A stretch of 15,486 nt of DNA, taken from the NCBI GenBank assembly GCA_003539755.1, contig DPOH01000260.1, forward strand, positions 1-15,486, read 5' to 3'. The notes beneath the pieces were generated by a model. The model was not told the DNA's origin. It ran no database searches and worked only from the letters and a program-made list of their open reading frames with translations. Below, one piece after another: positions 1 to 7,475 of this stretch (positions are counted from its first letter, which is position 1; every line of letters begins with the position of its first letter). Source of the DNA: Clostridium sp. (GTDB taxonomy: Bacteria; Bacillota; Clostridia; Clostridiales; Clostridiaceae). A program made the position numbers and the translations under genes.

Positions 1-477
1 CTTACTAATAGTGATTATAATCTTGAAAAAAATAAGGTAAATATATCAATGATCTTAAATCAAGCTGTTCTGGAAAGCATGATTAATTTTATAGAAAGAG
101 ATATTGAAGTTGTTTTAGACAATAAATATAGTGAGGTTTATTGTTATGCTGATGCTGCCCAAATGCAAAGAGTTTTTGATAATTTAATTAGGAATGCAGA
201 AAAATATGCTGATTCTAACTCCAAATTTTTAGTATCAGTAAAAGTAATAGATAAGAAAGTAAATATTTCTTTTATGAATAAGTGCCAAAATATAAAAGAT
301 AAAGATGTAAAAAGATTATTTGAGAAGTTTTACAGGGAAGATAAAGCTAGAAGTAAAGAAGGTTCTGGTCTAGGATTAGCAATAGTAAAGGCGATACTAG
401 AACTTCATAATGGGGATATTACAGCAGAAAAAATAGATGATAATATAAAATTTAATATAACTTTAGAGAAAGTATAG
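1..477 (+). CDS. Sensor histidine kinase, C-terminal ATPase domain (5' end outside window)
   Basis: The frame is open from base 1, so this is the 3' part of a longer gene; the first internal ATG is at 49. The visible part is a GHKL (HATPase_c) domain: an N box (NLIRNAEKYA), an F box (LFEKFYR) and a G2 box (GSGLGLAIVK). The G1 box, normally DxGxG, reads NKCQN. This deviation is common among small membrane kinases of the VanS/BcrS kind that sit next to peptide-antibiotic exporters. The sensor, dimerisation and phospho-acceptor His regions lie upstream of the window. The gene ends in its own terminator and an ABC exporter follows on the same strand, so the kinase probably senses the compound exported, through a response regulator encoded upstream (inferred). 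Confidence 0.9.
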   Translation, partial: LTNSDYNLEKNKVNISMILNQAVLESMINFIERDIEVVLDNKYSEVYCYADAAQMQRVFDNLIRNAEKYADSNSKFLVSVKVIDKKVNISFMNKCQNIKDKDVKRLFEKFYREDKARSKEGSGLGLAIVKAILELHNGDITAEKIDDNIKFNITLEKV

Positions 478-498
478 CTAATATGGCTATACTTTTTT
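469..498 (+). terminator. Rho-independent terminator of the kinase gene
   Basis: A 10-bp stem (469-478 with 486-495) has a 7-base loop and runs into six T residues (493-498). The stem contains the kinase stop codon (475-477). It separates the kinase transcript from the ABC transporter genes. Confidence 0.85.
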
Positions 499-603
499 GT
501 GTATATAAAAATTTATTAAGAAAAATTAATTTTTTCATGTATATTTTATTAAAGAATTTTATTTATAATTATCTTAAGTTAGTTACCGAGGAGGACATTA
601 TTA

Positions 604-1518
604 ATGAAATATATTATTGAGACAAAAAATCTTAGCAAAAAATATGGATCAAATTACGGAGTAAAAGATATTAATATACACTTAGAAAAAGGACAGATAT
701 ATGGTCTTGTAGGAAGAAATGGTACAGGAAAAACAACAATAATGAGAATGTTAAGTGGATTATCTAATCCTAGTGAAGGAAGTTTTTTTATACTAGGAAA
801 AGATGGTGTGAATAATCCGGCTACTAGAAGCAAGGTTGGATGCTTGATAGAGAATCCTGGTATTTATCCTAATATGACGGCTGAAGAAAATTTAAAGCTT
901 AAGTGCATGGCTTTAGGAGTGAAGGATAAATCAGTAGTTAAAGGTTTATTGACAAAGGTAGGGTTAGAAAAGACAGGAACAAAGAAAGCAGGAAAGTTTT
1001 CTCTTGGAATGAGACAAAGACTAGGGATTGCAATGGCACTAGTGGGAAATCCAGAGATTGTTATTTTAGATGAACCTATCAATGGATTGGATCCACAGGG
1101 GATAGCGGAAGTAAGGGAAACTATAGAAAAACTAAATAAAGAAAATGGAATAACTTTCATAATATCAAGCCATCTACTTGAAGAACTTTCTAAAATAGCT
1201 AATAAGTATGGATTCATTCATGGCGGTAGATTGCTACAAGAGTTTACGTCTGAAGAATTAGAAGGAAAATGTTCAAAGAGAGTAGAGCTTCATGTTAATA
1301 ATGTAGATATTACAGCTAAAGCTTTAGAAAATATGGGTATTAGAAATTATAAAGTGATAGATAAATCACATATTCATATATTTGAACAAATGGATAAAAC
1401 AGCAGAAATTAATAGACAATTATGTAAGTTAGATATTGAAGTGATTGAAGTAATAATAAAAAATGAAACACTAGAGGATTTTTATTTAAATATGACAGGA
1501 GGAAAAGTAAATGCTTAA
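604..1518 (+). CDS. ABC transporter ATP-binding protein, BcrA/lantibiotic-immunity type
   Basis: This is the 304-residue ATPase subunit of a two-component ABC exporter, close in length to BcrA. Walker A is GRNGTGKTT (residues 37-45). The signature is SLGMRQ (133-138) in place of LSGGQ, a form typical of the BcrA/NatA branch. Walker B is ILDE (154-157) and the H-loop His is H190 in SSHLLEEL. The C-terminal ~90 residues are an accessory domain common in this branch. AGGAGG at 589-594 sits 9 bases before the ATG. A TATAAT at 564-569 could be the -10 box, but no good -35 is visible, as expected for an activator-dependent promoter. The stop overlaps the permease start by 8 bases, so the two are translated together. 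The exported compound is probably a peptide antibiotic (inferred from the family and the neighbouring kinase). Confidence 0.93.
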   Translation: MKYIIETKNLSKKYGSNYGVKDINIHLEKGQIYGLVGRNGTGKTTIMRMLSGLSNPSEGSFFILGKDGVNNPATRSKVGCLIENPGIYPNMTAEENLKLKCMALGVKDKSVVKGLLTKVGLEKTGTKKAGKFSLGMRQRLGIAMALVGNPEIVILDEPINGLDPQGIAEVRETIEKLNKENGITFIISSHLLEELSKIANKYGFIHGGRLLQEFTSEELEGKCSKRVELHVNNVDITAKALENMGIRNYKVIDKSHIHIFEQMDKTAEINRQLCKLDIEVIEVIIKNETLEDFYLNMTGGKVNA

Positions 1519-2263
1519 TTTATTTAAAATGGAAATATACCGTGCTTTAAAGTCAAAAGTAACAGCAATAACACTTTTAATAATGGGAGCTATAAGTTTT
1601 ATTACAATTTATACAGATACATTAGGAAGGTATAGCACAATTATAAATATATGCAATGAATTTACATCAATAATTTCAAGTCCAATGGTATTAATATTAT
1701 GGGCAATTATGATATCTGTATATATTAGTGCAGAATATAAAAATGGTTTTGTTAAGTCTATATCAGGTCAGATTTCAAAAAGAAGTGATTTAGCAGTATC
1801 TAAGATTTTATTAGCTACTGTTTATACTATAGCAATGTTTGCTGTAAGTTTTATATTTATGGTAATATCAGCTTTTATATTTGCTAGAGATAATATGACT
1901 TTTGGATTTACATCTCAAATGATCCAGCTATGGGGAATTCAATTTTTATTACATATAGGTTTTTCGAGCATTTATATTTTAATTGCTACACTTACTAGAA
2001 GTTCATCATTTGGAATTGCTTTGGGAGTTTTTACAGGCTGTGGATTAACAAGCTTGGTTTATAATGGAATTAATTGGCTAGTTAATAAAACAGGTATTGT
2101 AAAAGGATTTTCTATAGGAAATTACATGATTGAAACTAATATGAAATTTATGATACCTGGAATTACTAATGAATATATTATTAGAGCAGTATTAGTTAGT
2201 GTTGTGTTTATTGTAGTTATGATGTGTATCAGTATGAAGTTATTAAATAAAAGAGATATTTAA
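1511..2263 (+). CDS. ABC-2 type permease subunit, partner of the upstream ATPase
   Basis: This is a 250-residue integral membrane protein with about six hydrophobic segments, near residues 17-36, 57-77, 98-125, 138-160, 164-188 and 222-245. That layout and length match BcrB/ABC-2 permeases of peptide-antibiotic export systems. AGGAGG (1497-1502) lies inside the end of the ATPase gene, 8 bases before the ATG at 1511, and the two genes overlap by 8 bases. It forms the membrane channel for the ATPase at 604-1518. No second permease follows, so the exporter is a simple A2B2-type pair rather than the LanFEG three-gene form. A strong terminator follows. Confidence 0.88.
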   Translation: MLNLFKMEIYRALKSKVTAITLLIMGAISFITIYTDTLGRYSTIINICNEFTSIISSPMVLILWAIMISVYISAEYKNGFVKSISGQISKRSDLAVSKILLATVYTIAMFAVSFIFMVISAFIFARDNMTFGFTSQMIQLWGIQFLLHIGFSSIYILIATLTRSSSFGIALGVFTGCGLTSLVYNGINWLVNKTGIVKGFSIGNYMIETNMKFMIPGITNEYIIRAVLVSVVFIVVMMCISMKLLNKRDI

Positions 2264-2301
2264 TTATTTAGATTATTAAACTAATTAAGAAGATTATAGA
2301 G

Positions 2302-2344
2302 GCTGTGATTAAATGAATGGTTTATCATTTGATCATAGCTTTTT
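2302..2344 (+). terminator. Rho-independent terminator of the ABC operon
   Basis: A 15-bp stem (2302-2316 with 2325-2339), with G-U pairs but no mismatch, carries an 8-base loop and is followed by TTTTT (2340-2344). Confidence 0.88.
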
Positions 2345-2369
2345 CTTTGTTAAAATTTATAGAAAGTAA

Positions 2370-2397
2370 TTAACATGTATGTTTTAAAGATGATAAT
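2370..2397 (+). promoter_or_regulatory. Putative promoter of the MBL-fold hydrolase gene
   Basis: TTAACA (2370-2375) and GATAAT (2392-2397) are separated by 16 bases, downstream of the ABC terminator and about 38 bases before the preferred TTG start. It fits a housekeeping sigma promoter, but AT-rich DNA gives such matches by chance. Confidence 0.5.
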
Positions 2398-2434
2398 ATA
2401 GTAGTAGACTAAAAAACTAAGGATGGTGATAGTA

Positions 2435-3511
2435 TTGATAGTACTTAAAGTTATTTTGATATTGATTATAGTTGTAATGATATTTATATATGTCAATCCT
2501 GTATTTGGGGGCAGGGCTTCAAAAAAGGATAAAGAAGATTATAAAAAACGAGCTGAAAACTATGTGAAAGGAAAGTTTGTGTATCCATCACAATATATAT
2601 TAAAAGGTGAATCTTATGATAATAGTGTATCAAATAAGGGCAAGTCACCCAAGGTAAATCTGCCTTTAATAAAACCAAGTATAAATAAAACTAATGTGGG
2701 TGAATTCACAGTTACATGGTTAGGGCATTCAAGCTTGTTAATACAGATGCATGGAATGAATATTCTTATTGACCCTGTATTTTCAAAGCGTCCATCACCA
2801 GTTTCATTTATAGGGCCAAAGCGTTTTACAAAACCTCCAATATTAATAGAAGAATTACCAGACATTGATATAGTGCTTGTTTCACATGACCATTATGATC
2901 ATTTGGATATGAAGTCAATTAAGAAATTAGACAATAAAGTTAAAAGATATATAGTACCATTGGGAGTAGAAAAACATTTAGAACGCTGGAAGGTTGATAA
3001 AGATAAGGTTAAGAATATGGCATGGTGGGAAGAAATTCAGATAAATGGATTGACAATTGCATGTACTCCATCAAGACATTTTTCTAATAGAAGTGTTAGG
3101 GATATGACTGCTACTTTATATGCTTCATGGGTATTAACAGATGAAAAACATCAGATATATGAAAGCGGAGATGGTGGTTTTGGAGGCCATTTTGAAGAAA
3201 TACATAAAAAATATGGTGACTTTGATTTAGCCATTATGGAATGTGGTCAGTATAATATGAGATGGCATGATATTCATATGTTCCCTGAAGAATCAGCAAA
3301 AGCAGGAAATATGTTAGGAGCAAAGATAACAATGCCTATTCATTGGGGAACATTTATATTATCAAATCATGGATGGGATGATTCAGTAGAAAGATTTTTA
3401 AGTGCTTCAAATAAAATGAATAATGATGTTATTACACCTAAGATTGGCGAAACAGTATATTTGGATAAATATGCTGACTATCAGGAAAAATGGTGGAGAT
3501 TTCATCAATAA
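2435..3511 (+). CDS. Membrane-anchored MBL-fold metal-dependent hydrolase (NAPE-PLD/UlaG-like)
   Basis: The start is taken as TTG at 2435 (358 aa): the sequence before it, AAGGATGGTGAT, is a near-perfect ribosome site, whereas the in-frame ATG at 2423 lies inside that site and has none of its own. Residues 1-20 are a hydrophobic segment, so the protein is probably anchored with its domain outside the cytoplasm or on the inner face. The metallo-beta-lactamase metal motif is SHDHYDHLD (His151, His153, Asp155, His156). Before it is the TWLGHSSLLIQ...NILIDPVFSKRPSP block typical of COG2220 (NAPE-phospholipase D-like) proteins, and after it come SGDGGFGGHF and IHWGTF, which supply the remaining metal ligands. 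Bacterial members are poorly characterised and the substrate is unknown; a lipid or phosphodiester is only a guess from the family. It is monocistronic. Confidence 0.88.
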   Translation: MIVLKVILILIIVVMIFIYVNPVFGGRASKKDKEDYKKRAENYVKGKFVYPSQYILKGESYDNSVSNKGKSPKVNLPLIKPSINKTNVGEFTVTWLGHSSLLIQMHGMNILIDPVFSKRPSPVSFIGPKRFTKPPILIEELPDIDIVLVSHDHYDHLDMKSIKKLDNKVKRYIVPLGVEKHLERWKVDKDKVKNMAWWEEIQINGLTIACTPSRHFSNRSVRDMTATLYASWVLTDEKHQIYESGDGGFGGHFEEIHKKYGDFDLAIMECGQYNMRWHDIHMFPEESAKAGNMLGAKITMPIHWGTFILSNHGWDDSVERFLSASNKMNNDVITPKIGETVYLDKYADYQEKWWRFHQ

Positions 3512-3633
3512 GAATATTTAAATTTAACCATTTCAATCATTTAATATTTCTCACTTTTAAACGTTAAAGCACTAATTATTAAGTAATGATCATAAGAATA
3601 ATTTAAATGTTGATTTTTTATTTCATGAATAGT
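3512..3633. other. AT-rich spacer with no recognised gene
   Basis: Between the hydrolase gene and the inverted-repeat promoter there is no convincing terminator hairpin, RNA gene or reading frame. How the hydrolase transcript ends is not visible. Confidence 0.5.
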
Positions 3634-3665
3634 AACTACATTTGTGTTATAATACAAATGTAGTT
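3634..3665 (+). promoter_or_regulatory. Operator-like perfect inverted repeat over an extended -10 promoter
   Basis: Twelve-base arms (3634-3645 and 3654-3665) are exact reverse complements around an 8-base spacer that holds most of TATAAT (3648-3653), preceded by TG (3645-3646): an extended -10. The -35 is weak, as is usual for extended -10 promoters. The right arm contains TACAAATGTA (3653-3662), an exact match to TACANNTGTA, the core bound by CopY and closely related to BlaI/MecI sites. The left arm has the same core with one mismatch. A repressor bound here would block RNA polymerase. The next intact gene downstream is the RclA-like reductase 300 bases away; no repressor gene is adjacent. 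Confidence 0.7.
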
Positions 3666-3795
3666 GGTTATCATATTTGGCAGTTAGTTCTGCACTTCAA
3701 AATAATAAAGAATTATAGGATATATCAGACATTAACGGAAATTAAAGTTCCATAATAAAAGAAGTGAAAAAATGGGAACAGCATATCTATAACAT

Positions 3796-3963
3796 ATGTC
3801 TTTAAATTTAGGTAATGAATATAGAGTAGATGTTTTGATTTGAGAACCTACTACATATAAAAGAACTATTGGTAAGAAGTCTTTCTTTGAGAATGAATAT
3901 ATAGTAAGAGGTTACAAATTAAGAAAACGTATTCAATTCATTAAGAAAAGGAGTAAACTATGA
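3796..3963 (+). pseudogene. Possible decayed small gene upstream of the RclA-like reductase
   Basis: An ATG at 3796 opens 15 codons to a TGA (3841-3843). The same frame then stays open for 39 codons and ends at TGA 3961-3963, overlapping the next start codon as ATGA. The second part is rich in Lys/Arg and aromatic residues and reads like protein (FFENEYIVRGYKLRKR). No family is recognised and there is no good ribosome site before 3796. It may be the remains of a short gene, perhaps once the first gene of this transcript, or chance. No function is claimed. Confidence 0.25.
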
Positions 3964-5303
3964 AAACAAAATATGATGTAGTTATTATCGGCTTCGGAAA
4001 AGCTGGAAAAACACTTGCAGCGAAACTAGCAAAATTGGGGAAAAGTGTTGCATTGATTGAAAAAGATGCAAAGATGTATGGAGGAACTTGCATCAATGTG
4101 GGTTGCATTCCTTCTAAAAGACTCATTACTGATGCTGCAAACTCGCCAAAAGGAGAATTCTCAGCAAAAGCGGAATACTACAAAAATACGATTGAAGAGA
4201 AGAAAAAGTTAACTGCAGCACTTCGCAAAGCTAATTATGACAAACTTGCTCAGGCTGGCGTAGATGTTGTGGATGGAGCAGCATCCTTTACAGATGAAAA
4301 TCATATTACAGTTCTTACTGCAGATGGTGAGTTCATTATTGAAGGCGATAAATTTATTATTGGCACCGGATCTGTCCCTGTTATTCCTAAAATCGATGGA
4401 GTAGAAAATAGTCAGCATGTATACGTTTCGGAAACTATAATGGATTTAGAAGAATTACCACATTCATTAACTATTGTAGGTGGAGGTTACATTGGTCTTG
4501 AGTTCGCATTTATGTATGCAAACTTTGGAAGCAGAGTGACAATCATTCAGGATGGAAAAGAGTTTCTAGCAAGAGAAGATGAAGATGTTGCTGAATGTAT
4601 TAAATCCGTATTAAAAGAAAAAGGTGTACAGATTGTAACTGCAGCAAATACAACAAAGATTCAAAATGGAACTCTATATTATGAATGCGATGGAGAATCC
4701 AAGGTTCTAGAAAGTGATGCAATCCTGCTAGCTACTGGACGTAGACCAAATACTGATGGACTAGGATGTGAAAAAGCAGGCATCATTCTTAATGAAAGAG
4801 GAGCAATTGAAACAGATGAGCATCTAAGAACTGGCGTAAAACATATATGGGCTGCTGGGGATGTCCGCGGTAAGCTTCAGTTTACATATATTTCATTGGA
4901 TGATAGTAGAATTATTCTTGATGACATGATTGGAAATAGTATTCGTACAACAAATAATAGAGGTGCTTTCTCTTATTCTGTATTTATTGAACCACCTTTC
5001 GCGCGTGTTGGAATGAATGAGAAGGAAGCAAAGGCAGCAAATGTGGAATATCGTGCCGTGAGTCTTCCAACTAATGCTATTCCTAAAGCAAAAGTACTTC
5101 GTGAGACAGACGGAATTCTCAAAGCTTTAATTGCATCAGATGGTACTATCCTTGGGGCAGAGTTGTTTTGTGCAGAGTCACCTGAAATGATTAATCTGAT
5201 TAAATTAGCAATGGATAATAAGATAAAGGCAGAGGTGATAAGAGATTTCATTTTTACACATCCTACAATGTCTGAAAGCTTAAATGATTTATTCTCATTA
5301 TAG
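3960..5303 (+). CDS. FAD-dependent pyridine nucleotide-disulfide oxidoreductase, RclA/YkgC-like
   Basis: This is a 447-residue flavoprotein of the glutathione reductase/mercuric reductase class, probably cytoplasmic and homodimeric. The FAD Rossmann motif is G11-F-G-K-A-G16. The redox-active pair is C44-INVG-C49 in GGTCINVGCIPSK, the NAD(P) motif is G174-G-G-Y-I-G179, and a second FAD motif is AAGDVRG. The C-terminal dimer domain ends in THPTMSESLNDLF, with the His434/Glu439 dyad. The Cys motif and this C-terminus resemble E. coli RclA (YkgC), a reactive-chlorine-response flavoprotein reported to reduce Cu(II). A MerA-like enzyme is less likely: there is no heavy-metal-associated domain and no C-terminal Cys pair. 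AAGGAG (3948-3953) lies 6 bases before the ATG. Codons such as CGC, GCG, GGC and ACC are commoner than in its neighbours, suggesting acquisition from a less AT-rich relative. Confidence 0.88.
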   Translation: MKTKYDVVIIGFGKAGKTLAAKLAKLGKSVALIEKDAKMYGGTCINVGCIPSKRLITDAANSPKGEFSAKAEYYKNTIEEKKKLTAALRKANYDKLAQAGVDVVDGAASFTDENHITVLTADGEFIIEGDKFIIGTGSVPVIPKIDGVENSQHVYVSETIMDLEELPHSLTIVGGGYIGLEFAFMYANFGSRVTIIQDGKEFLAREDEDVAECIKSVLKEKGVQIVTAANTTKIQNGTLYYECDGESKVLESDAILLATGRRPNTDGLGCEKAGIILNERGAIETDEHLRTGVKHIWAAGDVRGKLQFTYISLDDSRIILDDMIGNSIRTTNNRGAFSYSVFIEPPFARVGMNEKEAKAANVEYRAVSLPTNAIPKAKVLRETDGILKALIASDGTILGAELFCAESPEMINLIKLAMDNKIKAEVIRDFIFTHPTMSESLNDLFSL

Positions 5304-5369
5304 GGTCGAGACAGTAGTATTGATGTCAAAAGTGAATACTCTAAAAGTATAAAATCTATTGATTTAAAA

Positions 5370-5426
5370 GGTTTATTCAGGTGCTATCGTATACTGATAG
5401 ATATAGCCATGGATAAGCTTTTTTTT
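5370..5426 (+). terminator. Probable terminator of the reductase gene
   Basis: An imperfect long hairpin: GGTTTAT (5370-5376) pairs with ATAAGCT (5413-5419), with an inner CTATC/GATAG stem, followed by a run of T to 5426. The stem has internal loops, so this is less certain than the other terminators here. The rest of the 315-base gap holds the next promoter and nothing else recognised. Confidence 0.5.
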
Positions 5427-5554
5427 CATCAATAAGTATTTTTTATATTTTTAGTTTAGCACTTATATATTTCTGGAATAATTAATTAAAGCTACAATTA
5501 TGTTGGTGAAAAATAGTTATATATTTATTGATTTTCGACAAATATCGATAAAGG

Positions 5555-5583
5555 TTTATAAATATTTATAAATACTTTATAAT
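5555..5583 (+). promoter_or_regulatory. Putative promoter of the dehydrogenase-pair operon
   Basis: TTTATA (5555-5560) and TATAAT (5578-5583) are 17 bases apart, 35 bases before the ATG at 5619. A second TATAAT lies at 5590-5595 without a good -35. The spacer holds two copies of TTTATAAATA in tandem, which could bind a regulator or be simple AT-rich repetition. Confidence 0.45.
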
Positions 5584-5618
5584 ATTAAGTATAATTTATA
5601 TCACATAGGGGGATTAAA

Positions 5619-6404
5619 ATGAAGAAATTAAAATTAGCTCTAATAGGGTGTGGAAAATTAAATGAAATTGTTGCAGAGGCAAAGAAAAATGGATACTTGC
5701 AGCAATATGAAATTGTAGCAGTCCTTGGAAGGGATAAAGAAAGAGCAAAAAAATTTGCTGAAAAATATGGATGTGCAGCATGTGAAACTATAGAAGAACT
5801 TATTGAATTTAAACCAGAGTATGTTGCAGAAGCAGCATCGATTCAAGCAGTATATGATTATGGAGAAAAAGTATTAAGCGCAGGAGCAAATTTAGTTGTG
5901 CTTTCGATAGGAGCATTTGCAGATGAAAAATTTTATGAAGCTATAAAAGATACAGCTTTAAAGAATAATAGCAAAGTTTATATAGCAAGTGGAGCAGTAG
6001 GTGGATTTGATGTTTTAAGGACAGCTGCCCTTATGAGTCCTATAAAAACAACATTTAGTGCTAAAAAATCTCCTGAATCTTTAAAAAATACTCCATTATT
6101 TAGGGAAGAATTATTAAGCATAGATGAAAAGATAGAAGTATTTAGAGGTACTACAAAAACAGCAATAGGACTTCTTCCTACTAAAGTAAATGTAGCTATT
6201 GCAACAGCTCTTGCAAGTTCAGGAACTGAAAATACAGATATGGATATATGTGTGGAACCAAGTTTTAAAGGTGATGAATATGACATATGTGTAGATGGGG
6301 AAGAAGTAAAAGCACAATTAAAAATTTACTCAAGAACAAGTAAGATTGCGGCATGGAGTGTTGTAGAAGTACTTGAAAATGCAGCATCACCAATAGTATT
6401 TTAG
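5619..6404 (+). CDS. L-aspartate dehydrogenase-like NAD(P) oxidoreductase, atypical active site
   Basis: This is a 261-residue protein with the two-domain fold of L-aspartate dehydrogenase (NadX/DUF108 family). It begins with a Rossmann segment ALIGCGKLN, where the third Gly of GxGxxG is Asn. It has the family blocks AEAASIQAV, NLVVLSIGA, SGAVGGFDVLRTAAL and KVNVAIATALA. In characterised enzymes a catalytic His lies in an N-x-H-E-I block; here the equivalent reads GDEYDI, with Tyr221 in its place. The fold is clear, but the substrate may not be aspartate. AGGGGG (5607-5612) gives a strong ribosome site. Only 16 bases separate it from the next dehydrogenase gene, so the two are one operon. No NAD biosynthesis genes (nadA, nadC) are adjacent, which also argues against a NadX role. 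Confidence 0.8.
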   Translation: MKKLKLALIGCGKLNEIVAEAKKNGYLQQYEIVAVLGRDKERAKKFAEKYGCAACETIEELIEFKPEYVAEAASIQAVYDYGEKVLSAGANLVVLSIGAFADEKFYEAIKDTALKNNSKVYIASGAVGGFDVLRTAALMSPIKTTFSAKKSPESLKNTPLFREELLSIDEKIEVFRGTTKTAIGLLPTKVNVAIATALASSGTENTDMDICVEPSFKGDEYDICVDGEEVKAQLKIYSRTSKIAAWSVVEVLENAASPIVF

Positions 6405-6420
6405 AGGGAGAGATGATATT

Positions 6421-7320
6421 ATGTTTAAAAAATTAGTGGCTATAGAACCAGTAAGTCTTATTGAAGAAGCAGAAAAAAAACTCTATGAATATGCTAAAGA
6501 AGTAGTTTTGTTTGATGATATACCAAAAGATGATGAAGAAATAATAAAAAGAATTGGTGATGCAGATGCAGTTCTTCTTAGCTATACAAGTAGTATAGGA
6601 AAAAACGTATTAGATGCATGTCCTAATATAAAATATATAGGAATGTGTTGTAGTCTTTATTCAGAAGAAAGTGCAAATGTAGATATAAAAACAGCAAGAG
6701 AAAAGGGAATTGTGGTTTATGGAATAAGAGATTATGGTGATCAAGGCGTAATTGAATACGTTTTATATGAACTTATAGGATATTTACATGGCTTTGGAAA
6801 CAAAATGTGGAAGGATATGCCTATAGAACTTTCAGATTTAAAAGTTGGAATAGTTGGACTTGGTACATCAGGAACACTTATTGCAAATGGCTTAAAAAAT
6901 CTTGGAGCAGATTTATATTATTATAGCCGTACAAGAAAATATGATGAAGAAGAAAACAATATAAAATATCTTCCTCTTCATGAATTGTTAAATAAAGTTG
7001 ATGTAGTGTGCACTTGCCTAAATAAAAATGTTATTTTATTTAATGAAGAAGAATTCAAAGCTCTCGGGAATAATAAGATAATGTTTAATACATCCATAGG
7101 GCCATCTCATAATATAGAAGCGCTTGAAAAATGGCTTGATGCAGGAAATAATGAATTTTTCTGTGATACAGTAGGAGCACTTGGAGATGCAAGTGGAAAA
7201 TTGTTAAATAATCCTCATGTAAATTGTAAGGGGATTTCCAGTGGGCGTACTAAGCAGGCATTTGATAGATTAAGTGAAAAGGTATTAGCTAATATTGAAA
7301 GGTTTATGAATGAACAGTAA
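6421..7320 (+). CDS. D-2-hydroxyacid dehydrogenase-family protein lacking the catalytic triad
   Basis: This 299-residue protein has the fold of the D-isomer-specific 2-hydroxyacid dehydrogenases (PGDH/FDH type). It has an N-terminal flavodoxin-like half, then a NAD-binding Rossmann domain with VGIVGLGTSG (G146-L-G-T-S-G151). Family members use an Arg/Glu/His triad. Aligning by eye without gaps, the NTARG Arg is Ile226 (NTSIGPS), the Glu of DVFxxEP becomes Leu in CDTVGALG, and the TPHIAG His becomes Ile272 (NCKGISSG). It can probably bind NAD(H), but ordinary hydride transfer on a 2-hydroxyacid looks unlikely. It is somewhat shorter than the usual 310-330 residues. GAGGGAG (6404-6410) overlaps the previous stop. 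It is the second gene of the operon begun at 5619; no terminator is evident after it. Confidence 0.8.
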   Translation: MFKKLVAIEPVSLIEEAEKKLYEYAKEVVLFDDIPKDDEEIIKRIGDADAVLLSYTSSIGKNVLDACPNIKYIGMCCSLYSEESANVDIKTAREKGIVVYGIRDYGDQGVIEYVLYELIGYLHGFGNKMWKDMPIELSDLKVGIVGLGTSGTLIANGLKNLGADLYYYSRTRKYDEEENNIKYLPLHELLNKVDVVCTCLNKNVILFNEEEFKALGNNKIMFNTSIGPSHNIEALEKWLDAGNNEFFCDTVGALGDASGKLLNNPHVNCKGISSGRTKQAFDRLSEKVLANIERFMNEQ

Positions 7321-7475
7321 TAGTTTTTGCAAGAAGTTGTGAAAGTATGAGCTAAATGTATACGTTTGTTTTGTGTTAATATTTGATGGTATTTGATTCA
7401 TTGAATTTTATGGTGATTTAATTACTTGTAAAGTGGTGTTAAATTAAGGTTATTAATTTTAAATAAGATGTACAA

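Noticed and set aside
864..1217. Minus-strand open frame of 117 codons inside the ABC ATPase gene
   Set aside because: It lies wholly opposite a gene with all ATPase motifs, has no recognisable domain and is serine/proline-rich in the way antisense frames of AT-rich genes are.
3634..3665. The inverted repeat as a terminator
   Set aside because: It is not followed by a T run and it contains a good extended -10 in the spacer.
3841..3843. In-frame TGA read as selenocysteine
   Set aside because: There is no SECIS-like hairpin just after it, no recognised selenoprotein family and no good start signal; a decayed or chance frame is simpler.
4973..5329. Minus-strand open frame running over the end of the RclA-like gene
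   Set aside because: It is antisense to conserved C-terminal coding sequence, with no ribosome site or known domain.
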